A stretch of 64,000 bases of DNA from the NCBI RefSeq assembly GCF_001562055.1, contig NZ_LLWE01000005.1:124001-188000 (forward strand), given 5' to 3'. Position 1 is the stretch's first letter; the number at the start of each line of letters is the position of its first letter. The notes under the pieces are model-generated. The model did not search any database, was not told the origin of the DNA, and saw only the letters and a list, made by a program, of their open reading frames with translations. Positions 1 to 8,535 of the stretch are shown here, piece by piece. The position numbers were made by a program, and so were the translations under genes. Source of the stretch: Polycladidibacter stylochi (GTDB taxonomy: Bacteria > Pseudomonadota > Alphaproteobacteria > Rhizobiales > Stappiaceae).

Positions 1-1053
1 CTCGTGAGCGCTACAGTCTATGAATTTACCGAGTTACAGGGGCTAATTGGCCGGTACTTGGCACAAGAACAAGGCGAAGACAACGATGTAGCGCTTGCTA
101 TTGAAAATCACTATAAGCCTGCAGGTGCTCACGGTGATATCCCTGCCGCACCTATTTCTATTGCCGTTGCCCTTGCCGACAAGCTGGATGTACTCGCTGG
201 TTTTTGGGCGATTGACGAAAAGCCTACTGGCTCTAAGGATCCATTTGCGCTACGCCGTGCCGCTCTCGGGGTTATCCGACTGATATTGGAAAACGATTTA
301 CGTTTACCCCTACGGGATTTGTTGGTGCAGGCACTGCGTCGCAATCTTGCACATATGGCAAGCCACCGCGGTGAAGAGGCTGTTGCCAGCCTACCATTCC
401 TTGGCAAGGGTGATTTTGCTGGCAATGCTGTGCAAGAGTTTTTCAATTTCGTTCGTAATAGTGCCGATAAAGTTCTTGATTCTGTTGCAGAAAAAGTTGG
501 CGAGACATCTTTCGAACATGCCGTTATCGATGACCTGATGGCTTTCTTTGCTGAGCGCTTAAAAGTTGTGATGAAAGAAAAAGGCATTCGTCACGATTTG
601 ATTGATGCCGTTTTTGCTCTTGGAGGCCAAAACGATTTGGCACTGTTGGTCAAACGTGCTGAAGCCCTCGGCGCATTGCTGGAAAACGAAAATGGTATCA
701 ATCTGCTCGCAGGTTACAAACGTGCTGCGAACATTTTACGCGCTGAAGAAAAGAAGGACGGTGCTGTATTTGACGGTACACCGCTCAAAGAACTATTGAG
801 CGAGAATGCCGAGGTCGTTCTGTTTGAAGCCATTGAACGGGCAAATGCAGAACTGGCACCTCTTTTAGCACAAGAGGATTATGCCGGTGCAATGAATGCG
901 CTCTCGGCACTTCGCGGACCTGTTGATCTGTTCTTTGTTGAGATACATGTGAATGCGGAAGATTCGGGGGTACGCGAGAATCGATTGAAACTACTTTCGC
1001 AAATACGCGATGCAGTGCATCAAGTCGCTGATTTCTCCAAGATATCCGGTTAG
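1..1053 (+). CDS. glyS: Glycyl-tRNA synthetase beta subunit, C-terminal part (5' end outside window)
   Basis: The reading frame is open from the first base and ends at TAG 1051-1053, so only the last 350 or so codons of a protein of about 700 residues are present. GlyS pairs with GlyQ in the tetrameric enzyme that charges tRNA-Gly in the cytosol. The visible part contains the family signature in which an ADKLDVLAGFWAI segment is followed by KPTGSKDPFALRRAALGVIR (about residues 58-90 of the visible part), then the helical C-terminal anticodon-binding region with DLIDAVFALG and later a conserved FFVEIHVNAED stretch. A strong terminator follows 27 bases after the stop. The family call is secure; only the upstream boundary is unknown. 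Confidence 0.96.
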   Translation, partial: LVSATVYEFTELQGLIGRYLAQEQGEDNDVALAIENHYKPAGAHGDIPAAPISIAVALADKLDVLAGFWAIDEKPTGSKDPFALRRAALGVIRLILENDLRLPLRDLLVQALRRNLAHMASHRGEEAVASLPFLGKGDFAGNAVQEFFNFVRNSADKVLDSVAEKVGETSFEHAVIDDLMAFFAERLKVVMKEKGIRHDLIDAVFALGGQNDLALLVKRAEALGALLENENGINLLAGYKRAANILRAEEKKDGAVFDGTPLKELLSENAEVVLFEAIERANAELAPLLAQEDYAGAMNALSALRGPVDLFFVEIHVNAEDSGVRENRLKLLSQIRDAVHQVADFSKISG

Positions 1054-1080
1054 GTTTATACAGCTAGATCATAGTTTTTT

Positions 1081-1110
1081 CGGGCAGCAATCGCTGCCCG
1101 TTTTTGTTTT
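1081..1110 (+). terminator. Rho-independent terminator of glyS
   Basis: A perfect 8-bp stem (CGGGCAGC / GCTGCCCG) with a 4-base AATC loop at 1081-1100 is followed by TTTTTGTTTT. Confidence 0.93.
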
Positions 1111-1208
1111 AAGCATGTTGTGCTCATTTGTTTTCGCGCTCTTGCTCTTACTTCTTCAATTTAAGCAAACTCTTGCCGTTAGATTGAATTCAATCGGATG
1201 GAACACAG

Positions 1209-1673
1209 CTAATAGGCTATATTGGCACGTTTATAAATAAAATGGAGTAACCAGGCAGGACCAATGAGTAAAAATTGAATATCCTTCAAAAACGATGGTT
1301 TTTTCCCTTCGATTTTATGTCCCCAAAACTGCGCTATCCAAGCAATAACAAATAATGATAGTGCAATCTTCCATAGAGAGCCTGGAAAGCTTGCTTCGAT
1401 GATCGCATTTAAGAGAAGGCAGCCTATGGAAAAAACCAGCATCCCGAGTGCCAATTGCCAAGACAAAACTAAGTAGTAAATAGTAACAGGAATAAGCGCC
1501 AGAGTGCACCAATTATTCACAATAGTTTTTTCAATGATTGGAATTGGCAGTGACCATGACAATGCTGTGATACTCCAAAATATTACAGGAACACAAATCC
1601 AATGCACTAGTTTATTGGTCTCATCTTGATGACTCTCTCCGTATTCATCTAGTAAATTTTCTAGTTTTCGCAT
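1209..1673 (-). CDS. DUF962 / Mpo1-like membrane protein
   Basis: A 154-residue protein of the DUF962 family (yeast Mpo1/YGL010W-like). Mpo1 is an Fe(II)-dependent dioxygenase acting on 2-hydroxy fatty acids; the bacterial members are mostly uncharacterised, so the substrate here is inference. Visible family marks are an N-terminal YGESHQDETNKLVHWICVP segment with two histidines around an Asn, three to four hydrophobic segments (about residues 25-45, 57-92 and 100-117), and a WGHKIEGKKP motif followed by a final hydrophobic GPAWLLHFIYK segment. The ATG at 1673 is preceded by a GGGGGAT ribosome binding site. It is transcribed towards glyS and has no operon partner. Confidence 0.85.
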   Translation of the reverse strand: MRKLENLLDEYGESHQDETNKLVHWICVPVIFWSITALSWSLPIPIIEKTIVNNWCTLALIPVTIYYLVLSWQLALGMLVFSIGCLLLNAIIEASFPGSLWKIALSLFVIAWIAQFWGHKIEGKKPSFLKDIQFLLIGPAWLLHFIYKRANIAY

Positions 1674-1953
1674 TTTTTATCCCCCCTGCTCTGCATTCAA
1701 GTATCCTAATAGAAATAGACAAAAGCCAATCCCTCATTTTCGAGAAAAACTATTAAAGGAGTAAAATAGAAAACGCTAAGTCAGATAATTCTCACATAGT
1801 TTTTTACTTATACTTATCTTTTGCAAACCTATAAGTAAATTGATTTTAAATATATAAATACATTTTAACTAATAGGTAAATATATTATTTTGTTTGTTAT
1901 CAAACTTCAAATCATTTAGTAATTATAACGGTATGGATGATAGGTATGTATTT

Positions 1954-2802
1954 ATGAAATTAAAAATTATTCATAAAAATTTACTAATATTACTAGGCGG
2001 TTTACTCTTAATTATTAGTGTAATGCATCCTGTATATGCGCAAGATAAATACGACCCTTTGTTCAAATTATTCGATCCATCTGCCTTAACGGACAAAGAA
2101 ATCAAATTCTTGCAGTTTGCCTTGAATATTGAGCTTGTTTACAATGGAAATATGGATGGGAAGTGGGACGATGAAACCTCCCATTCACTAAAGCTATTGG
2201 CACAAGAACGTTTTGGCTCTGATGCCATGTCGATTGTGGCTGCAAAACTGTATACCAGAACAAAAAACGTTATTACTGAACTTCGTTGGCGCTGGTTCCG
2301 CGACAAGGGCATTTACTTTGCAATTCCGCAAAATGGCAGCAAAATAAAGCTGCGGTCACCAGAAAAAACGTTGATTGAGAATGGCTATACTATGCTGCGC
2401 ATACAAGTAGACATTTCCGATAAAGAGCAAATGCAAGAGATTCACGAAAAGACGCTCGAAGAATTTGGTACTATGGCGCGTCATGAAGAGCAACGTGAAG
2501 CAGATAACTGGACTACCAAAATAGAGCTTCCAATAGGCGACATAAGCTATATTAAGTCGCAACTCGTTGATGGAAAATGGAAAACAATCCGAGTGCAATC
2601 ACCAGCGAGCGGCAAAAACCAGTTTACCGGAATTGTTGCATCCATAAGTTTTTCAAAGCAACCGAACCCATTTAAGGTCCCTAAAGGGTATATGGATCAA
2701 CTTGCTAAATTATCTGATGAATGGTTCGCTTTGAAAAATGACAGAAGCCGCGTTCTTGAAGTTGCCAAGTTTAAAAACTGTATGACATGTAAATGGTGGT
2801 AG
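1954..2802 (+). CDS. Secreted protein of unknown function with peptidoglycan-binding-like N-terminal region
   Basis: I do not recognise a named family for the whole 282-residue protein. The ATG at 1954 is preferred over the earlier in-frame codon at 1894 because it starts directly with a signal peptide: a basic stretch (KLKIIHK), a hydrophobic core and a cleavage site after VYA. The mature start, about residues 35-75, has the pattern of a peptidoglycan-binding repeat (LTDKEIKFLQFALN, then NMDGKWDDETSHSLK). The rest is mixed alpha/beta, charged, with no catalytic motif that I can see. It ends in a CMTCKWW tail whose CxxC pair could hold metal or a disulfide. The preceding 200 bases and the gene start are clearly more AT-rich than the flanking housekeeping genes, which suggests acquisition. 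It is convergent with maeB. Confidence 0.7.
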   Translation: MKLKIIHKNLLILLGGLLLIISVMHPVYAQDKYDPLFKLFDPSALTDKEIKFLQFALNIELVYNGNMDGKWDDETSHSLKLLAQERFGSDAMSIVAAKLYTRTKNVITELRWRWFRDKGIYFAIPQNGSKIKLRSPEKTLIENGYTMLRIQVDISDKEQMQEIHEKTLEEFGTMARHEEQREADNWTTKIELPIGDISYIKSQLVDGKWKTIRVQSPASGKNQFTGIVASISFSKQPNPFKVPKGYMDQLAKLSDEWFALKNDRSRVLEVAKFKNCMTCKWW

Positions 2803-2817
2803 TTTTATTGCCCTTTT

Positions 2818-2855
2818 ATGTGTCTTAAAGGAGCGATTACCCCCTTAAGACACAT
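2818..2855. repeat. 11-bp inverted repeat between convergent genes
   Basis: ATGTGTCTTAA at 2818-2828 is matched exactly by TTAAGACACAT at 2845-2855, with a 16-base loop. It lies between the stop codons of the unknown secreted protein and maeB, the position expected for a shared transcription end. There is no T run on either side, so a classic Rho-independent terminator is only moderately supported. Confidence 0.55.
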
Positions 2856-2867
2856 GTATTTCAACTG

Positions 2868-5162
2868 TTATCGCTCTCTTGATTGGGCATCGACAGCCGA
2901 TAGTGCTGTCATATTCACAATGCCTCGTGTGGTGACCGACGGGGTTAAGATATGTGCCGGTTTCGCCGCACCCAAAAGGATTGGCCCCACGTGTAATGCA
3001 CTGGTCATTGCTTTAATGAGGTTAAGCGCGATATTTGCTGCATCCAGGCAAGGAAAGACTAAAAGGTTTGCAGGCCCTTGCAGGCGTGCTTGCGGCATGT
3101 AGCGCTTTAAAATATCCATTTTAAGAGCGGCATCGCCATGCATTTCGCCTTCAACCTCTAAGCTAGGGCATTGTTGCCAAAGGTTTTCAAGCGCCTCACG
3201 CATCTTCATCGTACCTGGCGTGCTGCGTGAACCAAAGTTTGAATGGGAGAGCAGAGCAACGCGCGGCGTGATACCAAAACGCTTGATTTGGATTGCTGCT
3301 TTCTTGGTTATTTCAGTAATTTCATCGGAACACGGGTTTTCATTGACATAAGTATCAGCCAAGAAAAACGCCCCGGAGCTGTTGATCAACAAGGAAAGAG
3401 TGGCGAAGTTGGTCACATCTTCCTGTTTGCCAATGATATTGGCAATGTCGCGTAAGTGCTTGTCAAAGCGACCTTCTAACCCAGTTATCAACGCATCTGC
3501 CTCGCCGCGCTGGACAGCCAAAGCACCGATAACAGTTGAGTTGGTACGCACCATAGTTCGCGCTGCTTCTGGTGTCACGCCATTGCGCCCAACTAACGTG
3601 AACAGTGTATCGACATATTCACGGTATCGGGGGTCATCCTGCGGGTTTACAAATTCAAAATCCTTACCCGGTCTAATTTTCAAACCAAATCGCTCGCAGC
3701 GTCTTTCGATTACATCAGGACGGCCGATAAGAATGGGCTGCGCCAGCTTATCTTCAAGCACCACTTGGGCGGCCCTTAGTACGCGCTCGTCCTCACCATC
3801 TGCGTAAATAACTGATTTTGTTTCTGTTTTAGCCTGTTGAATAATCGGCTTCATAACAAGGCCGGAACGGAACACAAAACGGTTCAAGCGATCCATATAT
3901 GCATCAAAGTCAGTAATTGGCCTTGTAGCGACACCTGTTTCCATAGCGGCTTTAGCAACAGCCGGCGCGATACGCAGGATCAAACGGTTATCAAATGGAC
4001 TTGGGATAAGGTAATCTGGCCCGAAGGTACGGGTGACACCACCATAAGCTTTGGCGACAACATCGGTAGGTTCTTCACGCGCTAAAGCGGCTATGGCCTC
4101 TACTGCTGCCAGTTTCATTTCTTCATTAATGCTGGTGGCGCCGCAATCCAATGCACCCCTGAAAATATAGGGGAAGCACAGTACGTTGTTGACTTGATTG
4201 GGAAAATCAGAACGGCCCGTACACATCATCACATCATCACGCACTTTTAGCGCTTCTTCCGGCATGATTTCGGGCGTCGGATTGGCGAGAGCCATGAGCA
4301 ATGGTTTTTTCGCCATTTTGGCAACCATTTCTGATTTCAAAACTCCGGCCGCGGATAAGCCAACGAAAACATCAGCGCCTTCAATGACTTGCGAGAGTGT
4401 TCGCTTATCAGTTTTTTGGGCAAAAACTGCTTTCCATTCGTCCATGAGTTCCGGGCGACCTTCATAGACAACACCGTGAATATCCGTAACCCAAATATTT
4501 TCAGGTTTAGCACCAAGCGAAACGAGCAGGTTCAAACAGGCCAGTGCAGCAGCACCTGCACCAGAAGCTACTATTTTTACTTGGGAAATATCTTTGCCAG
4601 CTAATTCCAAACCGTTACGAACCGCGGCTGCAACGATGATTGCTGTGCCGTGCTGGTCGTCGTGAAACACAGGAATATTCATTTTTTCACGCAGGCGCTT
4701 TTCGATTTGGAAGCATTCCGGCGCTTTGATGTCCTCTAGGTTTATCCCCCCGAATGTGGGCTCTAAAACCGAGACGGCATCAACGAATTTGTCGGCGTTT
4801 GTTTCGTCTACCTCAATATCGAAAACATCGATACCGGCAAACTTTTTAAACAGGACCGCCTTACCTTCCATGACCGGCTTGGAGGCGAGCGGGCCAATGG
4901 CGCCCAAACCGAGTACTGCGGTACCGTTGGAAATTACGGCGACGAGGTTTGAGCGAGCGGTATAGTCCGCTGCTTTTTGCGGGTCATCGGCAATTTCCAA
5001 ACAAGGAGCAGCAACACCTGGGGAGTAGGCTAAGGCTAAATCCCGTTGGTTTCCTAGTGGTTTGGTCGCTTGTATTTCCAGTTTACCAGGCTTGGGATAG
5101 GTGTGGTAGTAGAGCGCGTGATCGTCCAGGTTGCCGTTTGCTTGCTTTGAGTTGTCTGCCAT
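2868..5162 (-). CDS. maeB: NADP-dependent malic enzyme with C-terminal phosphotransacetylase-like domain
   Basis: A 764-residue MaeB-type enzyme that converts malate to pyruvate, CO2 and NADPH in the cytosol. The N-terminal malic domain has [30 protein letters not shown] and [12 protein letters not shown] Rossmann segment ([13 protein letters not shown]) follows, and from about residue 430 a phosphate acetyl/butyryltransferase-like domain ([18 protein letters not shown], later [19 protein letters not shown]). In this class the second domain usually serves regulation by acetyl-CoA rather than catalysis. The ATG at 5162 is chosen because AGAAGG lies just upstream; an in-frame start at 5189 has no such site. 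Length is normal for the family. Confidence 0.96.
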   Translation of the reverse strand: MADNSKQANGNLDDHALYYHTYPKPGKLEIQATKPLGNQRDLALAYSPGVAAPCLEIADDPQKAADYTARSNLVAVISNGTAVLGLGAIGPLASKPVMEGKAVLFKKFAGIDVFDIEVDETNADKFVDAVSVLEPTFGGINLEDIKAPECFQIEKRLREKMNIPVFHDDQHGTAIIVAAAVRNGLELAGKDISQVKIVASGAGAAALACLNLLVSLGAKPENIWVTDIHGVVYEGRPELMDEWKAVFAQKTDKRTLSQVIEGADVFVGLSAAGVLKSEMVAKMAKKPLLMALANPTPEIMPEEALKVRDDVMMCTGRSDFPNQVNNVLCFPYIFRGALDCGATSINEEMKLAAVEAIAALAREEPTDVVAKAYGGVTRTFGPDYLIPSPFDNRLILRIAPAVAKAAMETGVATRPITDFDAYMDRLNRFVFRSGLVMKPIIQQAKTETKSVIYADGEDERVLRAAQVVLEDKLAQPILIGRPDVIERRCERFGLKIRPGKDFEFVNPQDDPRYREYVDTLFTLVGRNGVTPEAARTMVRTNSTVIGALAVQRGEADALITGLEGRFDKHLRDIANIIGKQEDVTNFATLSLLINSSGAFFLADTYVNENPCSDEITEITKKAAIQIKRFGITPRVALLSHSNFGSRSTPGTMKMREALENLWQQCPSLEVEGEMHGDAALKMDILKRYMPQARLQGPANLLVFPCLDAANIALNLIKAMTSALHVGPILLGAAKPAHILTPSVTTRGIVNMTALSAVDAQSRER

Positions 5163-5428
5163 GTGGCCTTCTCGTGGTTTTAATGCCAATGTTCAAATGC
5201 CCTAGTGTCCATCAGGTCATTGAATTTAAAGATCGCTGCTTATACCTAGTTCTTAAATTCTTCTTAAGTATAAAATATCAGTGTTCCACCGCGAAATTGG
5301 CAAACCCAGCCCAGCTACGTCGGGTTACTTAGTGATATTTCTTAGTTGCAATGCAACATAGCCATATACCAAGTAAAATTTTATTTTATCGCTCATTTAA
5401 AGCAATAGACAACACACCACTAGGACTT

Positions 5429-6013
5429 TTAAAAATTATGAGCTGATGCCTGACAAGAAAGCAAAATTGTTTTTTGAAGCCAAAATTTTTCGGTCTCTTT
5501 TGCCTCAAGTTTAAAAGTTCGTTCTTTATTATCTTTTTCAATGGCTTGCATATTAAAGAGACGCGGCTGATTGGGGTGCGCCCTTTTGGTAAGCTTATGA
5601 CGCCACAACAATATCGTTTCTTGCAGCCTATGCTTTGTCGTAAAGCCCTCTGACTTTAACTGAAAGGCTGCAACTGGTGCTTTATGAAGGCCAACCCTTT
5701 GTGCACGCTCGATAAAAGCACACGCATGCTGGTCCCATTCCGGTTCGACAATGACACCGGGCCTCACCACCAATACCCATTGGCTACGCCGTATTCTAGG
5801 CAGGGCTGCATATAGTTTTTGTGCTGCTGTGCCTGCCGCCTCTAGATAGATCGCCCCTGCTGCATCTGCGATATGAGCCACCTGCTCATCATCGCTGTTA
5901 CCAACAACAATAGCCTCACGTATGACACCACGCGCACAGGCTGGCACGAGTGCACTGAGTGTTTCTGGTAGGAATTGATCGTTTTGCCCAGCAGGAATAA
6001 CTAATGAAATCAT
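5429..6013 (-). CDS. Small GT-A-like glycosyltransferase family protein
   Basis: The 194-residue protein begins like a family 2 glycosyltransferase: MISLVIPAGQND, then LPETLSALVPAC, VVGNSDDEQVAHIADAAGA, and WVLVVRPGVIVEPEW, which occupies the place of the DxD region. The DxD itself is not evident (RPGVIV instead), and the chain ends soon after, where full GT2 enzymes run longer. It may therefore be a degenerate or specialised nucleotide-sugar fold. I recall similar short proteins in other Hyphomicrobiales, but cannot confirm it here. It is divergent from the radical SAM gene and shares its 100-base promoter region with the LexA-type boxes at 6073-6098. The last 30 residues show no recognisable feature. 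Confidence 0.65.
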   Translation of the reverse strand: MISLVIPAGQNDQFLPETLSALVPACARGVIREAIVVGNSDDEQVAHIADAAGAIYLEAAGTAAQKLYAALPRIRRSQWVLVVRPGVIVEPEWDQHACAFIERAQRVGLHKAPVAAFQLKSEGFTTKHRLQETILLWRHKLTKRAHPNQPRLFNMQAIEKDNKERTFKLEAKETEKFWLQKTILLSCQASAHNF

Positions 6014-6065
6014 GGGGTATGCTTACCATTAGTTTCCGCCCCAATAAACCTTTGAACTTGATTTT

Positions 6066-6098
6066 TATAATTGTTCGTGCATTGTTCTTTTATTGTTC
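6066..6098. promoter_or_regulatory. Candidate LexA (SOS) operator: three GTTC direct repeats
   Basis: GTTC occurs at 6073-6076, 6084-6087 and 6095-6098, each pair separated by exactly seven bases. This makes two overlapping copies of GTTC-N7-GTTC, the known LexA site of Alphaproteobacteria. A TATAAT hexamer at 6066-6071 lies directly upstream, so a bound repressor would cover the start of transcription. The radical SAM start codon is at 6117; the divergent GT2-like gene starts at 6013. Confidence 0.7.
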
Positions 6099-6116
6099 TT
6101 AATTTGGACCTTTTGC

Positions 6117-7316
6117 ATGCCTAGCCTTAGAATTATAGATCGCGTTGCAGTGAAGAACCGCCAAACATTACCTAGTCATGTGGCTTCCGACTGTTCTGAT
6201 GGTGTGCAGCCTGGAAACCATTTGCCTAAGAATGGTGTTTTGCCTAAAGCGATCAGGCAAAAAGTTGTGCGAGGACGCGGTGCTATCAGCAACCGCTCTA
6301 GCAGATTTGAACGCGAGTGCGTGGAACCCTATGATGATGGTTGGCAAAGCCTTGCAGACCTCCCTCCCCTAAAAACAGAGGTTCATCGGGAAAAAGCACG
6401 CTCAGTTTTAACCGGCAATGATTCACCTGACATTCCCTTTGAGCGCTCTTTAAACCCTTATCGGGGCTGCGAACATGGTTGCATTTATTGCTATGCGCGC
6501 CCGAGCCATAGTTTTTTGGGACATTCGGCGGGACTTGATTTTGAGCAACAGTTATATGCCAAAGACAACGCGGCAGAAATTCTAGAGCACGAATTGGGCA
6601 AACCCAAATATCAGCCGAAGCCCATAATGCTTGGTAGCAATACCGACCCCTACCAACCCATTGAAAAAGAACATAAAATTACCCGATCCATATTGGAGGT
6701 GCTTTGGAAGTATAAACATCCTGCTTTTATACTGAGCCGTTCTAGAAATATTCTGCGCGATAGCGATATTTTAACGGATATGGCTGCGGCAGGGCTTGTT
6801 AAAGTTGGCGTTTCGATAACATCACTCGAAAATAAAACAGCACGTACTTTGGAACCGCGCGCACCGACACCCGCGCGAAGACTTGAGATTATCTCAAAGC
6901 TTACCGACTGCGGTATTCCCTGCTCTGTTTTTGTTGCGCCAGTTATCCCCGCAATAACCGACCACGAGATTGAACGGATTATTGGCGCTAGTGTCGAAGC
7001 CGGGGCGAGCGGTGCACGCTACATATTATTGCGCTTACCACGCGAGGTGAGCGGCGTGTTTAAGGAGTGGCTGCTTGAGGAGTATCCGGGGAAATATCGT
7101 CATGTTATCAGCCTGTTACGTTCGATGCGCGGCGGGAAGGATTACGATAGCGACTGGGGAAAGCGCTTTGTTGGTGAGGGCCCATATGCACTGCAAATTG
7201 CCAAGCGGTTTCAATTGGCCTGTAAAAAGCACGGCTTGCAGGGACGCAGTAAACAGCTTGATTGCACGCAATTTATTCGCCCAACCAAGGGCGGCGTGCA
7301 ACTGAGTTTGTTTTGA
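6117..7316 (+). CDS. PA0069-type radical SAM protein (SplB-like)
   Basis: A 399-residue radical SAM enzyme. The 4Fe-4S cysteines stand in CEHGCIYCYARPSH (CxxxCxxC) after NPYRG. The following text is typical of the PA0069 group, which is distantly related to spore photoproduct lyase: PIMLGSNTDPYQPIE, then FILSRSRNILRD, VGVSITSLE and ARTLEPRAPTPARRLEII. The reaction of the group is not established; a role in nucleic acid repair or modification is an inference from the SplB resemblance. The ATG at 6117 is chosen because the earlier in-frame codon at 6093 lies inside the GTTC repeats of the putative LexA operator. SOS control would fit a repair function. Confidence 0.88.
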   Translation: MPSLRIIDRVAVKNRQTLPSHVASDCSDGVQPGNHLPKNGVLPKAIRQKVVRGRGAISNRSSRFERECVEPYDDGWQSLADLPPLKTEVHREKARSVLTGNDSPDIPFERSLNPYRGCEHGCIYCYARPSHSFLGHSAGLDFEQQLYAKDNAAEILEHELGKPKYQPKPIMLGSNTDPYQPIEKEHKITRSILEVLWKYKHPAFILSRSRNILRDSDILTDMAAAGLVKVGVSITSLENKTARTLEPRAPTPARRLEIISKLTDCGIPCSVFVAPVIPAITDHEIERIIGASVEAGASGARYILLRLPREVSGVFKEWLLEEYPGKYRHVISLLRSMRGGKDYDSDWGKRFVGEGPYALQIAKRFQLACKKHGLQGRSKQLDCTQFIRPTKGGVQLSLF

Positions 7317-7710
7317 TCTATTGGCCTCTCCGTACTGGTTTTCAATATAACTCATTGTAATTATTAGATATTATGTATTTGTAAGATTTTATAGTATCTG
7401 ACAGGCTGGCGCTTTGGTTGAGCAATTATTGAATTATCTGGCCTTGTGTAAACACACAAACACACTGTGGGTGTGCACTTATGGTGCAAAAGTGATGCGT
7501 ATGTGATGCAAAAGTACTGAGTGAGTGATCAGCCGGCGTCAATGTCGTTTTTTGCCATGTGGTGCTGGAGAACCGTTCATTTCGCGCTCGATTTTTTTTG
7601 AGATGTGTTGCAGCACTCATATATCGCGAATGATCCTTGCCATAAATTGTGCGGCAACATTTTGCATGATCCGCGCATATATACCTCCCCAAAATATGTG
7701 GCTTGCATTT
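7317..7710. other. Non-coding stretch upstream of the first secreted paralogue
   Basis: No gene is supported here. Around 7447-7480 the sequence is rich in alternating purine/pyrimidine GTGT/ACAC runs, and a short direct repeat built on GCAAAAGT occurs at about 7485 and 7508. Open frames across this stretch have no ribosome binding site or protein-like content. The promoter of the paralogue at 7777 probably lies here. Confidence 0.5.
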
Positions 7711-7776
7711 TCACAGTTTCGAATGAGGTGCGTCTTCCCAGTTGGCAGCTGCTGCTGCCCAACAATGGAGATAGTG
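7711..7776 (+). promoter_or_regulatory. Structured leader (copy 1) of the secreted paralogue pair
   Basis: This leader is nearly the same as 8470-8535 in front of the second paralogue. Its core is a hairpin at 7741-7763: GTTGGCAGC pairs with GCTGCCCAAC around a TGCT loop, with one bulged C (7758). The ribosome binding site GGAG follows four bases after the stem and the ATG is at 7777. The partner copy has one compensatory pair change, which supports an RNA structure. Confidence 0.6.
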
Positions 7777-8262
7777 ATGAAAATGAAATCTCGCCTGCTT
7801 ACCGTTTTAAGTGCGCTTGGATTTTTTGCCTGCCTTAGCCAAGCAGCTATGGCGACAAATATCTATCGCGGAATAACAGAGGATGGAGAATCATTAGATT
7901 TATCGGAGAGTGGTTTTGAATTTGTAGGGGGTACCTTATCCTTCAATACAACACTCGTGAATATTACAAGTGACTGCGCTTTTGCTCTGACAACGACAAA
8001 TAGCTTTAGCAGTGATAACTCATCACCAATTGACCATGTGGCTGGATTTACAGCGACTTCAGATCAAGACCCGCCAATTGTGCCCGCAGGCCATGTGAGC
8101 GTAACGCAAGATAATGCAGGTGCCAATCCGGCAAGAGATTTTGCTGATATAATCGCTACGGCTTATCATGCAGATATCGCATATTTCAACGAAAACCATA
8201 TTCATGGCGTGAATCTAAGTGATGAGGAATGCCGTGAGAAAGCTAAAAATGTGAACCAATAA
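7777..8262 (+). CDS. Secreted protein of unknown family, paralogue 1
   Basis: A 161-residue protein not recognised as any named family. Residues 1-26 form a signal peptide (basic MKMKSR, hydrophobic core, cleavage after AMA). The mature part of about 135 residues has two cysteines that match those of paralogue 2 (in SDCAFAL and DEECREK), so one disulfide is likely. Shared blocks are IYRG at the mature N-terminus, LSFN, GFTAT, PPIVPAGHVSV and the final EECREKAKNVNQ; the rest differs strongly. The start at 7777 is chosen from GGAG at 7767-7770 and from conservation of MKMKSR in both copies. The upstream in-frame extension runs through the leader hairpin and is probably not translated. It is likely periplasmic or extracellular. 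Confidence 0.75.
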   Translation: MKMKSRLLTVLSALGFFACLSQAAMATNIYRGITEDGESLDLSESGFEFVGGTLSFNTTLVNITSDCAFALTTTNSFSSDNSSPIDHVAGFTATSDQDPPIVPAGHVSVTQDNAGANPARDFADIIATAYHADIAYFNENHIHGVNLSDEECREKAKNVNQ

Positions 8263-8351
8263 CCCGTTATCTACTGTTGTGCTCACAACTTCGGATAAAG
8301 CTTCGTGCTAGGATCTCGGCGTTGGATTGGCACAAGGCCTTGAAACAGCGG

Positions 8352-8380
8352 CGGGGATAAATTCAAACTTGGTATCCCCG
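8352..8380. repeat. 8-bp inverted repeat between the two secreted paralogues
   Basis: CGGGGATA at 8352-8359 pairs with TATCCCCG at 8373-8380. It may end transcription of paralogue 1, but no T run follows. Confidence 0.4.
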
Positions 8381-8469
8381 TCTATGCACTGCTTACTATT
8401 TAAGAGCTTTACTGGTTATAGGGGCTTTGAGCAAACTCCCTGAATAAGGGGTTTTCGCATTAAGATTTC

Positions 8470-8535
8470 TCACAGTTTCGTTTGAGGTGCGTCTTCCCAG
8501 TTGGCAACTGTAGTTGCCCAACAATGGAGACAGTG
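8470..8535 (+). promoter_or_regulatory. Structured leader (copy 2) of the secreted paralogue pair
   Basis: Counterpart of 7711-7776. The hairpin at 8500-8522 pairs GTTGGCAAC with GTTGCCCAAC around a TGTA loop and keeps the same bulged C (8517). Relative to copy 1, a G in the left arm is A and the facing C in the right arm is T, so the pair is kept. The GGAG site and its distance to the ATG are unchanged. Confidence 0.6.

Noticed and set aside
1010-1240. Plus-strand frame across the glyS terminator
   Set aside because: It includes the terminator hairpin and T run and has no family resemblance.
7525-7776. N-terminal extension of the first secreted paralogue
   Set aside because: The extension passes through the leader hairpin and precedes a normal signal peptide; GGAG points to 7777.
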